From Isotricha intestinalis (taxonomy: Eukaryota > Ciliophora > Litostomatea > Vestibuliferida > Isotrichidae), in assembly GCA_023807065.1 (NCBI GenBank), contig JAJJLU010000419.1, positions 1 to 49,039 of the forward strand: a stretch of 49,039 nucleotides of DNA. The letters run 5' to 3'. Made by a program: the position numbers and the translations under genes. Below the pieces are notes generated by a model that had not been told where the DNA came from, ran no database searches, and saw only the letters and a program-made list of their open reading frames with translations. Of the stretch, positions 10,874 to 19,789 are shown one piece after another (position 1 is the stretch's first letter; every line of letters begins with the position of its first letter).

Positions 10874-10981
10874 AAAATTTAAATTATTCTTTATTTTTAA
10901 TAATTAAATTTAAAGTTATTTTATTTTTTTTTAGTTCAGAAATAATTTTTTTTGATAAAATAATTGTTTTCATTTTTTAAT
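10874..10981. promoter_or_regulatory. Shared divergent intergenic region
   Basis: These 108 bp separate the start codons of two divergently transcribed genes (WD-repeat protein and polytopic membrane protein). Promoter function is inferred from position; no specific motif is evident in the AT-rich sequence. Confidence 0.4.
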
Positions 10982-12064
10982 ATGAAATATGAAGATGAAG
11001 AGAATTTAAATAATCATTTAATAAATGAAAACGAATCTTATAATAAAGATTTTGATTTAAATAAAAACAAAAATGAAGAAAATGAAAAGGATGAAAGTGA
11101 TGAAAGTGATAATGATAATTTTGAAGAATTAGGAAAAAAAGAAAAAAATAAAGATAATAATGAAATAAATAAAGAAATGAATCAAGATAAATCATTAGAT
11201 GATGATGAAGATGTAAATTTAGAAAATTTAAATTCTCAAGAAGATAATAACATTAAATTTGCAACAATTTTAGCTTCATCATTTTGTATCTTTACTATAT
11301 TATTAACATATTTATTTTCAGATAATGGGAAAAAATTTTTAACATTTAACTCAGAAGAAAAAGAACGTTTATTTATAAATAAATATATAATCTATGGATA
11401 TTTATTATATTTTATGGCATCAAATGTAATTTTAATAATATTCTTATCATTTGAAAATGAAGATAACAATTTAAAAAAAATATTATATCAAAATTTAAGA
11501 TGGTATTTTATAATAACTCAATTTTTTTTTGGATTTTTATTTTTAATTGAAATTTATTGGGGAACAGGTGATTGGACTTTAATATTTAGTGTTAGTGTAA
11601 GTATGATAATTACTATTCTTTTAGCTTTTTATTATGAAGAAATTAAAGTTAAAAAAAATATGGCAAATGAAACTTTATTTTCTATTTTTATTTATATTAG
11701 TTTTATGTTTGCTTTTGTTTCTTTTATTACTATATTTAATTTTAGTTGTATTTTAATTAATTCTTTAGTTAATAATAAATATCAATTTACTAATGAAAAT
11801 GTTTATATTCCTTATATTAAAATTGGAACTAATTTTTTTCAAACTACTTTAGGAATTGTTTTATTAACTTATTTTAAAGATTTATTTTTTGTTTTAGCTT
11901 CTATTTTTATTGAATTTGGTATTCTTATTGAATATCCTTCTGAAAAAAAAACAGAAAAATTATGGCTTATAATTTTTATAATTTTATTAGTATTAAATTC
12001 AGCTTTATGTATATTTAGATATGGACAAAAAACCATTGGAATTGAAAAAACAAAAAATAATTAA
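10982..12064 (+). CDS. Polytopic membrane protein with acidic N-terminal tail
   Basis: About 360 residues from the ATG at 10982; upstream in-frame codons lack ATG. Residues 1-85 are strongly acidic and Asn/Asp/Glu-rich, likely cytosolic and disordered. About seven or eight hydrophobic helices follow: FATILASSFCIFTILLTYLF, a second at YIIYGYLLYFMASNVILIIF, a third containing FFFGFLFLIEIYW, then four or five more to the C-terminal LWLIIFIILLVLNSALCIF. Loops are short. No transporter or GPCR signature that I recognise is present, so function is unknown. Ciliate genomes carry many such lineage-specific polytopic proteins. Confidence 0.75.
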   Translation: MKYEDEENLNNHLINENESYNKDFDLNKNKNEENEKDESDESDNDNFEELGKKEKNKDNNEINKEMNQDKSLDDDEDVNLENLNSQEDNNIKFATILASSFCIFTILLTYLFSDNGKKFLTFNSEEKERLFINKYIIYGYLLYFMASNVILIIFLSFENEDNNLKKILYQNLRWYFIITQFFFGFLFLIEIYWGTGDWTLIFSVSVSMIITILLAFYYEEIKVKKNMANETLFSIFIYISFMFAFVSFITIFNFSCILINSLVNNKYQFTNENVYIPYIKIGTNFFQTTLGIVLLTYFKDLFFVLASIFIEFGILIEYPSEKKTEKLWLIIFIILLVLNSALCIFRYGQKTIGIEKTKNN

Positions 12065-12316
12065 AAAATATCTTTTATATTTGTTTATTATCTATTTTAT
12101 AAATTATGGAAATAATGATATTAAATAAGTTTAAATTACCTTATTTAAATTCATTGAAAAAAAGATAAATAAATATTTATATTGAATTGAAATATTATTA
12201 TAAAAAATAAAATTTTAATTTTAAATGATAATTATTTTTTCTATTTATATATTTTAATTTAAATATATATAATTTTACCATTATATACATTCTTATAAAT
12301 AATACTTAATTATATT

Positions 12317-13285
12317 TTAAGAACTAAAAGGATCATATTCATTATAAGGTTTTCTTTTAATTTTTTCAATTGAAAAATCACTTTCATATTCATCATTAAT
12401 TGAAAAATCACTATTATTATTTACACATTCTTTTTCATTGACAATTATATTAGGATTTAAAGTTTTAAAAATATTATTAGATAATTTTTCATTATTATAA
12501 TTATTATTAATTAACTCTGGATTTTCAATATCATTCATAAAAATTTTTTTTGAATTTAATTTTTTATCTGTTTTTTTAATTGTACTAAAAAAATGCATCA
12601 TTTTATCAATTCTATCTTCATTTGAATTACTTATATTTTCACTGTAATTTTTATCTTTATTATTTGTATAATTAAATCTTGGAGAATTAATATTAGAATT
12701 TGTATTTTCAAAAATTAAATTTATTTTTTCATAAAATAATTGATTAAATTCATTAAATTGTTTATCATATTTTTCTTTTATTTTCTTTATTTTTTCTTCT
12801 GTTTCAGAAAATGAACATAATGAATTAATATATTTATCAAATGAATTTTTAATTGAATCTTTTATTGTATAAAATATATTTAATGTATTTTCAATTTCAT
12901 TTTCAAAGTTTTTTATTTTATTTTCATTATTTTTTGAAATATCATTTTTAATTAATTTTCTCATATTTTTAATATTCTTCATCAAATTTTTTTCTACTTC
13001 TTTTATTTTTTTTTCTTCTTCTTTTAAATTATCATAGATTAAATAATTTTCTTCTGTTTTTTCAGAAATAAAATCAACAAAAAATTTAATTGATTGAAAA
13101 TTAGTGAATTTCATAAATTCAATTTCATTAAATATTGTACCTTTTATAAATTGATTTAATGAATTTTTCATTGAAGAAGAAAATTTTTTAAAATATTCAT
13201 ATGATTCTTTATAAAAATATGTAATTTTATTATATTCTTTATGAAACAATAATAATTGAGATAAAATTAATTGAGCTTTTTCCAT
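12317..13285 (-). CDS. Coiled-coil protein, copy 1 of 2
   Basis: 322 residues, predicted almost entirely helical. Residues 1-200 are long amphipathic helices rich in Lys/Glu/Asn/Phe (for example EEEKKIKEVEKNLMKNIKNM), reminiscent of BAR-like or other membrane-curvature/coiled-coil folds; I cannot prove that. Residues 200-322 are Asn/Ser-rich and probably disordered. The protein is identical to the product of 19911-20879 except Ser instead of Asn at residue 321. The whole gene plus 163 bp upstream is inside the duplicated segment, so this copy retains its own promoter-proximal DNA and could be expressed. Function unknown. Confidence 0.75.
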   Translation of the reverse strand: MEKAQLILSQLLLFHKEYNKITYFYKESYEYFKKFSSSMKNSLNQFIKGTIFNEIEFMKFTNFQSIKFFVDFISEKTEENYLIYDNLKEEEKKIKEVEKNLMKNIKNMRKLIKNDISKNNENKIKNFENEIENTLNIFYTIKDSIKNSFDKYINSLCSFSETEEKIKKIKEKYDKQFNEFNQLFYEKINLIFENTNSNINSPRFNYTNNKDKNYSENISNSNEDRIDKMMHFFSTIKKTDKKLNSKKIFMNDIENPELINNNYNNEKLSNNIFKTLNPNIIVNEKECVNNNSDFSINDEYESDFSIEKIKRKPYNEYDPFSS

Positions 13286-13449
13286 TTTTAAAAATTAAAA
13301 TTCCAATTATTAAATAATATTCTAAAATAAATAATTAAAAATCATATTATTTTATTTTAAATAATTTACTAAATTTATTTAAATTTTATCTTTTTATAAA
13401 AATTAAAAATTTCCAAAAATAAAAAAAACCCAATTCCAAAATTTATTAA

Positions 13450-13898
13450 TTATTCATCATTATTATCATCATCATCAGTAATATTTTTTTTCTTTTTTTT
13501 TTCTTTGCTTTTTTTTCCTTCATTTTCTTCCTCTTTATCATTATTAGATTCCTGTTGATCTAATTTTTGAATGACTTTTTCTCTTTTATAAATTCCACTA
13601 ACAACAGCATGTCCTCTTTCATAAGGTTCCAAAGTAACTTGTTCTTTAGCAATTAATCCATATTTCTTAAGAACTTTGACTTGATTATCAAATACAATTT
13701 CAGGTTCAACAGTACTATCAATACAATTGGCTTTAATAGAAAAGACAAATCCTCCTTTATCTTTAAGGAAGTGATCAGCATTGACAGAAATAATTCTTGC
13801 TTGATCAGGTTGAGCAACATCAGCGAAGATACAATCTACAAGAGAAGGAATTAAAAATCTATAATTTTGTGGTTTTCTAGCATCATCTATTATAGGAA
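13450..13898 (-). pseudogene. Truncated fibrillarin fragment (C-terminal 148 codons)
   Basis: Base-for-base the same as 21044-21492, the 3' part of the intact fibrillarin gene. It begins at Pro177 of the full protein and runs to the normal TAA. It therefore lacks the RGG region, the N-terminal beta domain and the AdoMet-binding VLYLGAANG motif, so it cannot be an active methyltransferase. Upstream of the break the frame runs into unrelated sequence and meets a stop within about 20 codons. Identity to the parent shows that the truncation is recent. It arose as the edge of a segmental duplication, not by gradual decay. Confidence 0.93.
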
Positions 13899-14151
13899 AG
13901 TATTTTTTAAAAATGAAATTGAAAGATTTTCTTCTGCATTAAAAAAAGGAACTTTTTCAAAAAAAAAATAATAGTATATATAAAAAGAACAATCAACATT
14001 TTTCTTTATTTAAGAAAATAATTAAATAGTAAACACTGTAAAATATTACATAAAATTAATATTAAATAAACAATAAAACAATTAAAAATCTTTATATAAT
14101 TTTAAATTTAATAATTATATAAAAATTTTTATAAATTTTATTTTTTAAAAT

Positions 14152-15817
14152 TTAAACCAATTGTTCATATTCTTTATGAGCTTCTGAAGTAATTTGTAAA
14201 TATTTATTATTCAATTCAGGTCAGGTAATTTTTTTGCATATTCATTAAAAAGAATTTGTTTATCATCTTCTTTAATTACATTTAATTTAGGAATATATGA
14301 AGCTTTCATTGTTAATGCAATTAAATCATCCCAATTAAAATTACTAAACCAAATATTATTTTTAATTTGGGATAATTTACTCATTCTAGTTATTCGATTT
14401 TTTGAAAGCATCTTTTGAATTAATAATTTAAAATCATTATCTTGAATAAAACTAGGGAAAATTAAATTTTCATTTACAATCTGATAATATATATCCATTG
14501 GATCTTCTTCATCTTACCAAAGTACTTTTCCACTAATATATTCATACATAAATATAGCAATAGACCATATATCAATTTGAAATGAGTAACCTTCTCCTAA
14601 TATAACTTCAGGGGCCATATAATAAGGTGTCCCTATAATTGTATTTGTTCTATCAATTATTTCTTTGACTGTTCCAAAATCAATTATTTTTAAATAACCA
14701 GATTCAATCACCATTAGATTTTCTAGTTTTATATCACAATATACTACTTTCCTTTCATGTAAATAAACTATAGCTAATAGCAATTAACCTGAATAAAATT
14801 GAGTTTCTAATTTATTTAATAAATCAATATCACGAATTACTTCAAATAATTCTTTTCCTTTGATAAATTCCATTAAGAAATATATAAATTTATGATCTTT
14901 TAAAGTTTTTACTAATTTTACTATAAATGGATGATCTATTTTTAATAGGATTCCTCTTTCTAATTCCAAATTTTTGTGTAGTTCATCAAAATCAATTTGT
15001 TTTATTGAGATTGCTTTAATTGCATAAGGAAATTTATTTCTTTTGTTTCTTACTAAACAAACATTTCCATAATTTCCAGCATCTAATGATGAAGAAAATA
15101 TTAAATCATTTAGTTCAATTGTATTATCCTGTAAATAAAGTCTTTTCATTAAATATTCTTTTAAATTACTTTCTATATTATTCTCAAAATCATCTTGAGA
15201 TATTGAAAATAAACATATTTCACAAATTGCCTTAATTGTTGCACTTCTTTTTTCATGAAAAAATAACGCCCTTTCACCAAAATATTCACTTTCATTAAGA
15301 GATCTAATATATTTTCCTCCAACTAAAATTTCCACTCTTCCATTTTTTATTATATAAAACTTATCTCCATCTTCTCCTTCTTTAACAATACTCTCTCCAT
15401 CATTAAATTTTTCTTCTAAAATTGTTTCAAATAAATTAAATAATTTAATTCTTGGTCAATTTTTAAAAATTTGTACTTTTGAAAGTGAATCAATAATAGA
15501 TGTTCTTTCCATTAATTTTTGGAAATTCACTTCTAGTAAATTAAAAAATTGAATAGTATCAGCTTCAACTAATAAACAATCTGGTTGTGATATAATATCA
15601 AAATAAGTTTTTTCTATTGAACCATTAAACAATTCATTTTCAAATAAAATTGATCCTCTATTTGCTACAATTTCATTTGTTATACTATTAGTAAGATTCC
15701 CATCTATTACAATTACTATTTTACTTGATTTAATGTATCCTTCTTTTTGTATATAATTTCATTTCTTGTTAAATTTTTTGGTTTAAATAAATAAAAATAA
15801 GAATTGGAAAATGCAAA
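14152..15817 (-). pseudogene. Decayed cyclic-nucleotide-dependent protein kinase (PKG-like)
   Basis: Reading along the minus strand gives two cNMP-binding domains and an AGC kinase domain in the PKG order. Domain 1 contains VIVIDGNL. Domain 2 has the well-preserved KEGEDGDKFYIIKNGRVEIL and YFGERALF. The kinase retains YAIK, IDFG and MAPEV, but the catalytic loop reads YCDIKLEN instead of YRDLKPEN. It is broken by a frameshift in an A-run near 15743-15748 and by in-frame stops: TGA (15456-15458), TAA (14784-14786, where relatives often have Gln) and TAA (14514-14516). A 5-bp tandem duplication, TCAGG x2 at 14216-14225, adds another shift; removing one unit restores the tail to a TAA at 14152. 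Clearly a relic rather than a spliced gene. Confidence 0.9.
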
Positions 15818-16276
15818 TTATGAAGATTTTATTACTTATCAAACTTATAATGAAGAAAATTTAAATTTTTTATCTAATTTACAAATAAATAATTTTTTAA
15901 TAATTGTTAATTAAAATTGTATTCTACTTAATATACTTCATTAATATATTTTTTATTTTAAATTTGTCTTTATAAAATAATATATTTTAAATAAAATTAT
16001 TTTACAAATCAATTTTAACTCCATATTATATAAATTAAAAAATAAATTATACTATTATATTTATTAATTCCATTTATTAAATAATATATTATATATCCTT
16101 TTAAATTAAAAGTAATATATAAGTTTAATTGAGTAAAAAAAAAAAGTGCAAAAAAACAAAATGCAAAATATTAATTTCAAATAATTATAATAATCAATTT
16201 TATATTTATAGATGAGAAAAAAATAAATTGAAAATATTAATGATTTTTATGAATTTATGATTAAATATATTTTTTA
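15818..16276. other. Intergenic AT-rich stretch
   Basis: About 460 bp with no intact gene. On the plus strand at ~15800-15914 an open stretch of about 37 codons ends in TAA and reads like a protein tail (for example NANYEDFITYQTYNEEN). Two TAA codons lie just upstream in the same frame. It may be another gene remnant, but chance cannot be ruled out in this composition. The rest shows nothing recognisable. Confidence 0.4.
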
Positions 16277-18100
16277 TTAATAAATATCACAATTATTATC
16301 ATTTTTATCATTATTTCCTTTTCTCCATATTTCTATACCAAAAGTATCTGTTCCTAAAACACTACCTTTATATTTGATAAAAACAAATAAGGATTTTTTA
16401 TTGAGCAAAGAAATACATTCAATGCAACCATCACTAGTAAGCTTTAAAGTATTTATTTTATTTTTTGTTTTTAAATTAAATTGAGTAATATTACCTTGAT
16501 TATCTCCAATTAAGATTATATCTTCATCTATAATAAATAAACTTCTTATTTGATAAGATTGTTCATAGATTCCTATATATAATTTTTCATTCTTTATTTT
16601 ATAATTAATTAAATAGTTTGAAGAATCAATAATTGCAATTCCAATTGTTTCAATTATTATAAAAAAATTTTCATTTAATTTATATAAATGTTCTTTATCT
16701 ATTGGATACATTCTTTCTTTAACCCCTAAAATTTTATTTTTTTCAACATCTAATACAACCAACCAATTATTTGAGAATGAAGATATAACAATAATATTTT
16801 TTTTTATTTCTAAAATATCAGTAAAAGATGAAATACTTTTATCATAAATCTTTTTTCCCACACCTTCTTTTTTCACTTCATTCTTATCTCCTATTTCAAT
16901 TTTCAATAATTCATCAGCTAAAACATAAAAATTTTCATTTTCTGAAAAAATTACTTTTTTTGGTTCATTTAAAGTTGTTAAGAGAAGATGCTGAATTTTT
17001 TTTTTTCCCCAATCAATTCTCTTTATTACTAGATTTCCAGTATTTGTTAAATAAACAAAAATATTTTCATCCATTTTACACAAACAAACAATATTTATAT
17101 TTTCTTCTTCTTTCCATTCTATTGCTTTTCTATCATAACTATAAACTTGTATAATATTATTAAATGAAAATATTAATTCAGCATTCGAAATAGGTAAAAG
17201 ACAAGTATTTTCACTAGTTGGAATTTTTGTTAAATTTGAAAAATTAGAAATTGTAAAAATTTTATTGTATAAATATTGATCAACAAAATTTGGTGTCTGA
17301 AACAATTTATTAAATTCTGGATCATTAATATTAAAACAATTATTTTTTTCAATTATATCAATTTTGTATGTTATAAAAAATTGTTTTATCGGTTTAATAA
17401 TATCTTCCATTAAATCTGGATTAGAATGAGTCATATTATCATTAATACATATATATTTATTATTTGAACCACATTTCTCATATAAATTTTTAGATTGTTG
17501 ATAAGAAATTAATCTATCATTTTTTCCATGTATAAATAATACATTACAAGTAACATAAGGAATTAAATCAATAGATTTAAATTCATCTTCAAATAACATT
17601 CCAGCTAAAAATCCTTTACCTACTTTTTTAATAGATTCAAAAGCACTAATTAAAAATAAAGTATTAATTTCTTTTTGAGAAGATAAAAAAATAGCAGGAG
17701 CAGAACCAAGACTTCTACCATAAACGAATAAATTATTTTTATCTAATTTGAATTTATATTTTATATAATCATAAACAATTAAAGAATCATTTAAAATAAT
17801 TTCTGAATTAGGTTTTCCAGGATAAATTGAATAACCAGGATATTCAACTATAATAATATTCATATGTAATTCTCTTGATATATGAAATCCAAGTAATTCA
17901 CATGAAAAAATATCTTCTGCATTTCCATGAAAATAAATTAAAAAATTTGAACTACAATTATATTCAATAACAAATAAACAAGGAATATATTTTTCTTCAT
18001 TTGGTTTTGGAATATAAATAATTTGTTTTTTATAAGAATTTAATTTTGAAAAATCAAAATTTGGAGGAGAATAAATTAAAGAATCAGAAATTTTTTTCAT
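16277..18100 (-). CDS. Alpha/beta hydrolase (ABHD17-like) fused to a C-terminal propeller-like domain
   Basis: 607 residues. Residues 1-245 form an alpha/beta hydrolase of the ABHD17/BEM46 type: oxyanion strand IYFHGNAED (~55-63), nucleophile elbow GRSLGS with Ser130, acid Asp195 in HGKNDRL, and His225 in MTHSNPD. The catalytic triad is complete. ABHD17 proteins remove palmitate from membrane proteins; the substrate here is unknown. The family is normally ~300 residues, but here ~350 more follow (~285-600). They form repeating beta-strand units of ~40-50 residues (LPISNAELIFSFNNIIQVYS, KKNIIVISSFSNNWLVVLD, DEDIILIGDNQGNITQF) resembling a WD40-type propeller. The N-terminal Cys cluster of animal ABHD17 is absent. 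It lies head-to-head with 18147 across 46 bp. Confidence 0.85.
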   Translation of the reverse strand: MKKISDSLIYSPPNFDFSKLNSYKKQIIYIPKPNEEKYIPCLFVIEYNCSSNFLIYFHGNAEDIFSCELLGFHISRELHMNIIIVEYPGYSIYPGKPNSEIILNDSLIVYDYIKYKFKLDKNNLFVYGRSLGSAPAIFLSSQKEINTLFLISAFESIKKVGKGFLAGMLFEDEFKSIDLIPYVTCNVLFIHGKNDRLISYQQSKNLYEKCGSNNKYICINDNMTHSNPDLMEDIIKPIKQFFITYKIDIIEKNNCFNINDPEFNKLFQTPNFVDQYLYNKIFTISNFSNLTKIPTSENTCLLPISNAELIFSFNNIIQVYSYDRKAIEWKEEENINIVCLCKMDENIFVYLTNTGNLVIKRIDWGKKKIQHLLLTTLNEPKKVIFSENENFYVLADELLKIEIGDKNEVKKEGVGKKIYDKSISSFTDILEIKKNIIVISSFSNNWLVVLDVEKNKILGVKERMYPIDKEHLYKLNENFFIIIETIGIAIIDSSNYLINYKIKNEKLYIGIYEQSYQIRSLFIIDEDIILIGDNQGNITQFNLKTKNKINTLKLTSDGCIECISLLNKKSLFVFIKYKGSVLGTDTFGIEIWRKGNNDKNDNNCDIY

Positions 18101-18146
18101 ATTTAAAATATAATTTTAAAAGATTTATTTATATTATTAAATTAAA
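18101..18146. promoter_or_regulatory. 46-bp bidirectional promoter region
   Basis: Only 46 bp separate the start codons of the divergent hydrolase (minus) and thiol-hydrolase (plus) genes. Both promoters and 5' UTRs must fit here or overlap the coding sequence. The DNA is almost pure A/T with no recognisable element. Co-regulation is inferred from spacing alone. Confidence 0.45.
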
Positions 18147-18752
18147 ATGGGTAGTTCAGAATGTTCAAACTTTAGAGTTAATTCAATTAAAGGTTCAAAT
18201 CCAGAGGATGCATTAAAAGATACAATAATAGTAAAACAAGCAACTTTAGGGATATCAAATATTGAGGATAGTAAAGTTTTAAAAAAATTATATCCTGAAG
18301 AATATGTTCATACTGCACTTTTTATTTCTGACCGAGATGTAGATTGTTTTGATGAAAAAGGAATTGTTTTAGAATATGGAAGATATGATTCTAAAAATAA
18401 TTCTAATGGAGAAATGAAATATGAATATCAAAAAGGAGGAATGAGATATGGTTGGGTTGAATTAAAAGATTTTCAAAAAGATTTAGCATCTGATATTTCT
18501 ATTAATTTAGATATATCACCAATGCTTATTTTTAAAGATTTAATTGAAAAAATTAAATCAAAAGGTAAATGGGATTTGGATTCTTATTCTGGTGTAAATC
18601 ATAATTGTCAACATTTTTGTGCTATAGCCATTAAAATTTTAAAAGCAAAATATAATAATAATGGTCTTACCATTAAAAACAATGAAAGACATAAATCCGG
18701 AAAAAAAAAAGATATTATTCCTCCTATAATTAGGGATGCTTTTGAATTATAA
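18147..18752 (+). CDS. LRAT/PPPDE-like (permuted NlpC/P60) thiol hydrolase, probably N-myristoylated
   Basis: 201 residues. A His in YVHTALFI (~His55) precedes a Cys in the motif NHNCQHF (~Cys154). This order and the NNCxxF-like motif are those of the circularly permuted NlpC/P60 superfamily (LRAT, HRASLS, PPPDE), which act as acyltransferases, thioesterases or peptidases. The N-terminus MGSSECS fits an N-myristoylation site (Gly2) with a Cys at 6 that could be palmitoylated, so membrane association is likely. The C-terminus is basic (HKSGKKKD). No signal peptide. The exact subfamily and substrate are uncertain. Confidence 0.65.
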   Translation: MGSSECSNFRVNSIKGSNPEDALKDTIIVKQATLGISNIEDSKVLKKLYPEEYVHTALFISDRDVDCFDEKGIVLEYGRYDSKNNSNGEMKYEYQKGGMRYGWVELKDFQKDLASDISINLDISPMLIFKDLIEKIKSKGKWDLDSYSGVNHNCQHFCAIAIKILKAKYNNNGLTIKNNERHKSGKKKDIIPPIIRDAFEL

Positions 18753-19053
18753 TTTTCGTTATTTTTAGCTTTTTTATGGTAAAAGAAAAATTTTTTTAAA
18801 TAAATTTTTTCTGATTCTCTTTGAATTAACATATTTATATCTAAACTTATATTATTTTTTAGGTATAAATTTATTTTTTTTTCATTGATTATATCAAAAA
18901 TAGGAATTCATTTATACTAATTTTCTTATAAAAAATAATTAAAATAACAAATTTAACAATTTATTTATAATTGTTTTTATTTTTATATCAATATTATAAT
19001 TATAATATTTTTAAACTTAATATAATAATATTTTTATTATATCATTTAAAAAA
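18753..19053. other. Intergenic AT-rich stretch
   Basis: About 300 bp without an open frame of note on either strand, between the thiol-hydrolase gene and a gene relic. Nothing recognisable beyond A/T homopolymer runs. Confidence 0.5.
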
Positions 19054-19781
19054 ATGGTAAATTAAAATATATTTTCATATTAAAATAATAATTTTAAAGA
19101 ATTATATTATGAAATTGGATATACTTTTGCTCCTGCACATTCTTTTTAGAATACTTATATTTATTTTTATTTTATTGTTTCTGAAAATGATTTTTTTTAT
19201 AATGATTGTATTGAATCAATTATTGATATTATTGTAATACATTCATCTGATTATATTAGTCCAGATATTCAAGTTATTATTAATAATTATAATTATCTTT
19301 ATTTTTTAAAGATGATAATGTTGAATTAAAAGGTAAATTTGTTTTTGATGATAAAAATGAAATAATTACTTTTAATCGATTTTGTGATTATAATGAAAAA
19401 ATAAAATATATACCTAAATCTAATTCATTTTATTATTCTGAAAAAATATATTATTTAATAAGTCAAGGTGATAATATTGAGTTTGAATCTTTTGGAACTA
19501 TTGAGTTAAGAATTTGTCCTAGTTATTGTTTAAAAGGATGTACGATTAATAAAGAATGTTTTACTATTTATTCTTCTGATAAATTAGTCGAAAAATATTT
19601 TAATAGTAATATTAAAATATATTATAATCAAATTTTAATAAATAATGATGAAACAGAAGTTTATATTTTTTCATCAACAAATAATTATATTCAAAATGAT
19701 AATTTTATTCAACCTGATTTAATGAATTGTAAAAAAATAATAAAAGATTATTTTAATATAGACAATTATAATATATTATAA
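19054..19781 (+). pseudogene. Decayed gene for a Cys-containing protein of unknown family
   Basis: A protein-like frame starts at ATG 19054 and continues to TAA at 19779-19781, about 240 codons. It is interrupted by TAA (19063-19065), TAA (19081-19083) and TAG (19147-19149). A one-base shift near 19300-19310 follows. After the shift, ~157 codons are open without a stop, far beyond chance at this AT content. Every nonsense codon could derive from CAA or CAG by one C-to-T change. Local signals include IGYTFAPAHSF and a Cys cluster CPSYCLKGCTINKEC, which looks like a small disulphide module of an extracellular protein. No family is recognised. It abuts the right-hand copy of the segmental duplication. 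Confidence 0.7.
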
Positions 19782-19789
19782 ATAATAAA

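Larger units (their letters stand above)
12205..13898. repeat. Segmental duplication, left copy
   Basis: This ~1.69 kb segment matches about 19790-21492 in direct orientation. From 12317 to 13898 the offset is a constant 7594 with no indel. I found one difference by eye in that stretch (C at 12324 versus T at 19918). Left of ~12300 the match degrades with small indels. The right break is sharp: shared ...TATAGGAA, then AG here versus CT at 21493. The segment holds a complete coiled-coil gene and the C-terminal 148 codons of fibrillarin. Because it cuts a gene that is whole in the other copy, this is the derived copy. Confidence 0.93.

Noticed and set aside
12205..13898. Retroposed or transposon-borne origin of the duplicated block
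   Set aside because: It contains intergenic DNA and two adjacent genes and has no poly(A) tract, terminal inverted repeats or visible target-site duplication, so a DNA-level segmental duplication fits better.
14770..14786. A 15-nt GT..AG segment (minus strand GTTAATTGCTATTAG) that could be a heterotrich-like mini-intron in the kinase
   Set aside because: Removing it deletes five residues from a conserved kinase helix (…FYS-x-LLLAIVYLHE). Keeping it with one changed codon (TAA for CAA) matches the family exactly, and the gene has other lesions, so a nonsense mutation is the better reading.
16041..16160. Possible origin of replication or matrix-attachment region from extreme AT content
   Set aside because: The same composition occurs in every intergenic stretch of the window, so it carries no specific signal.
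19290..19310. A 39-nt GT..AAG segment (19273-19311) as an intron healing the frameshift in the 19054-19781 relic
   Set aside because: Its removal puts the downstream sequence in a frame that stops after a few codons, and three further stops upstream would remain.
14152..19781. Standard ciliate recoding UAA/UAG = Gln for the whole chromosome
   Set aside because: More than twenty intact genes, several over 800 codons, contain CAA for Gln and no internal TAA/TAG, and they end at TAA/TAG in the expected places.
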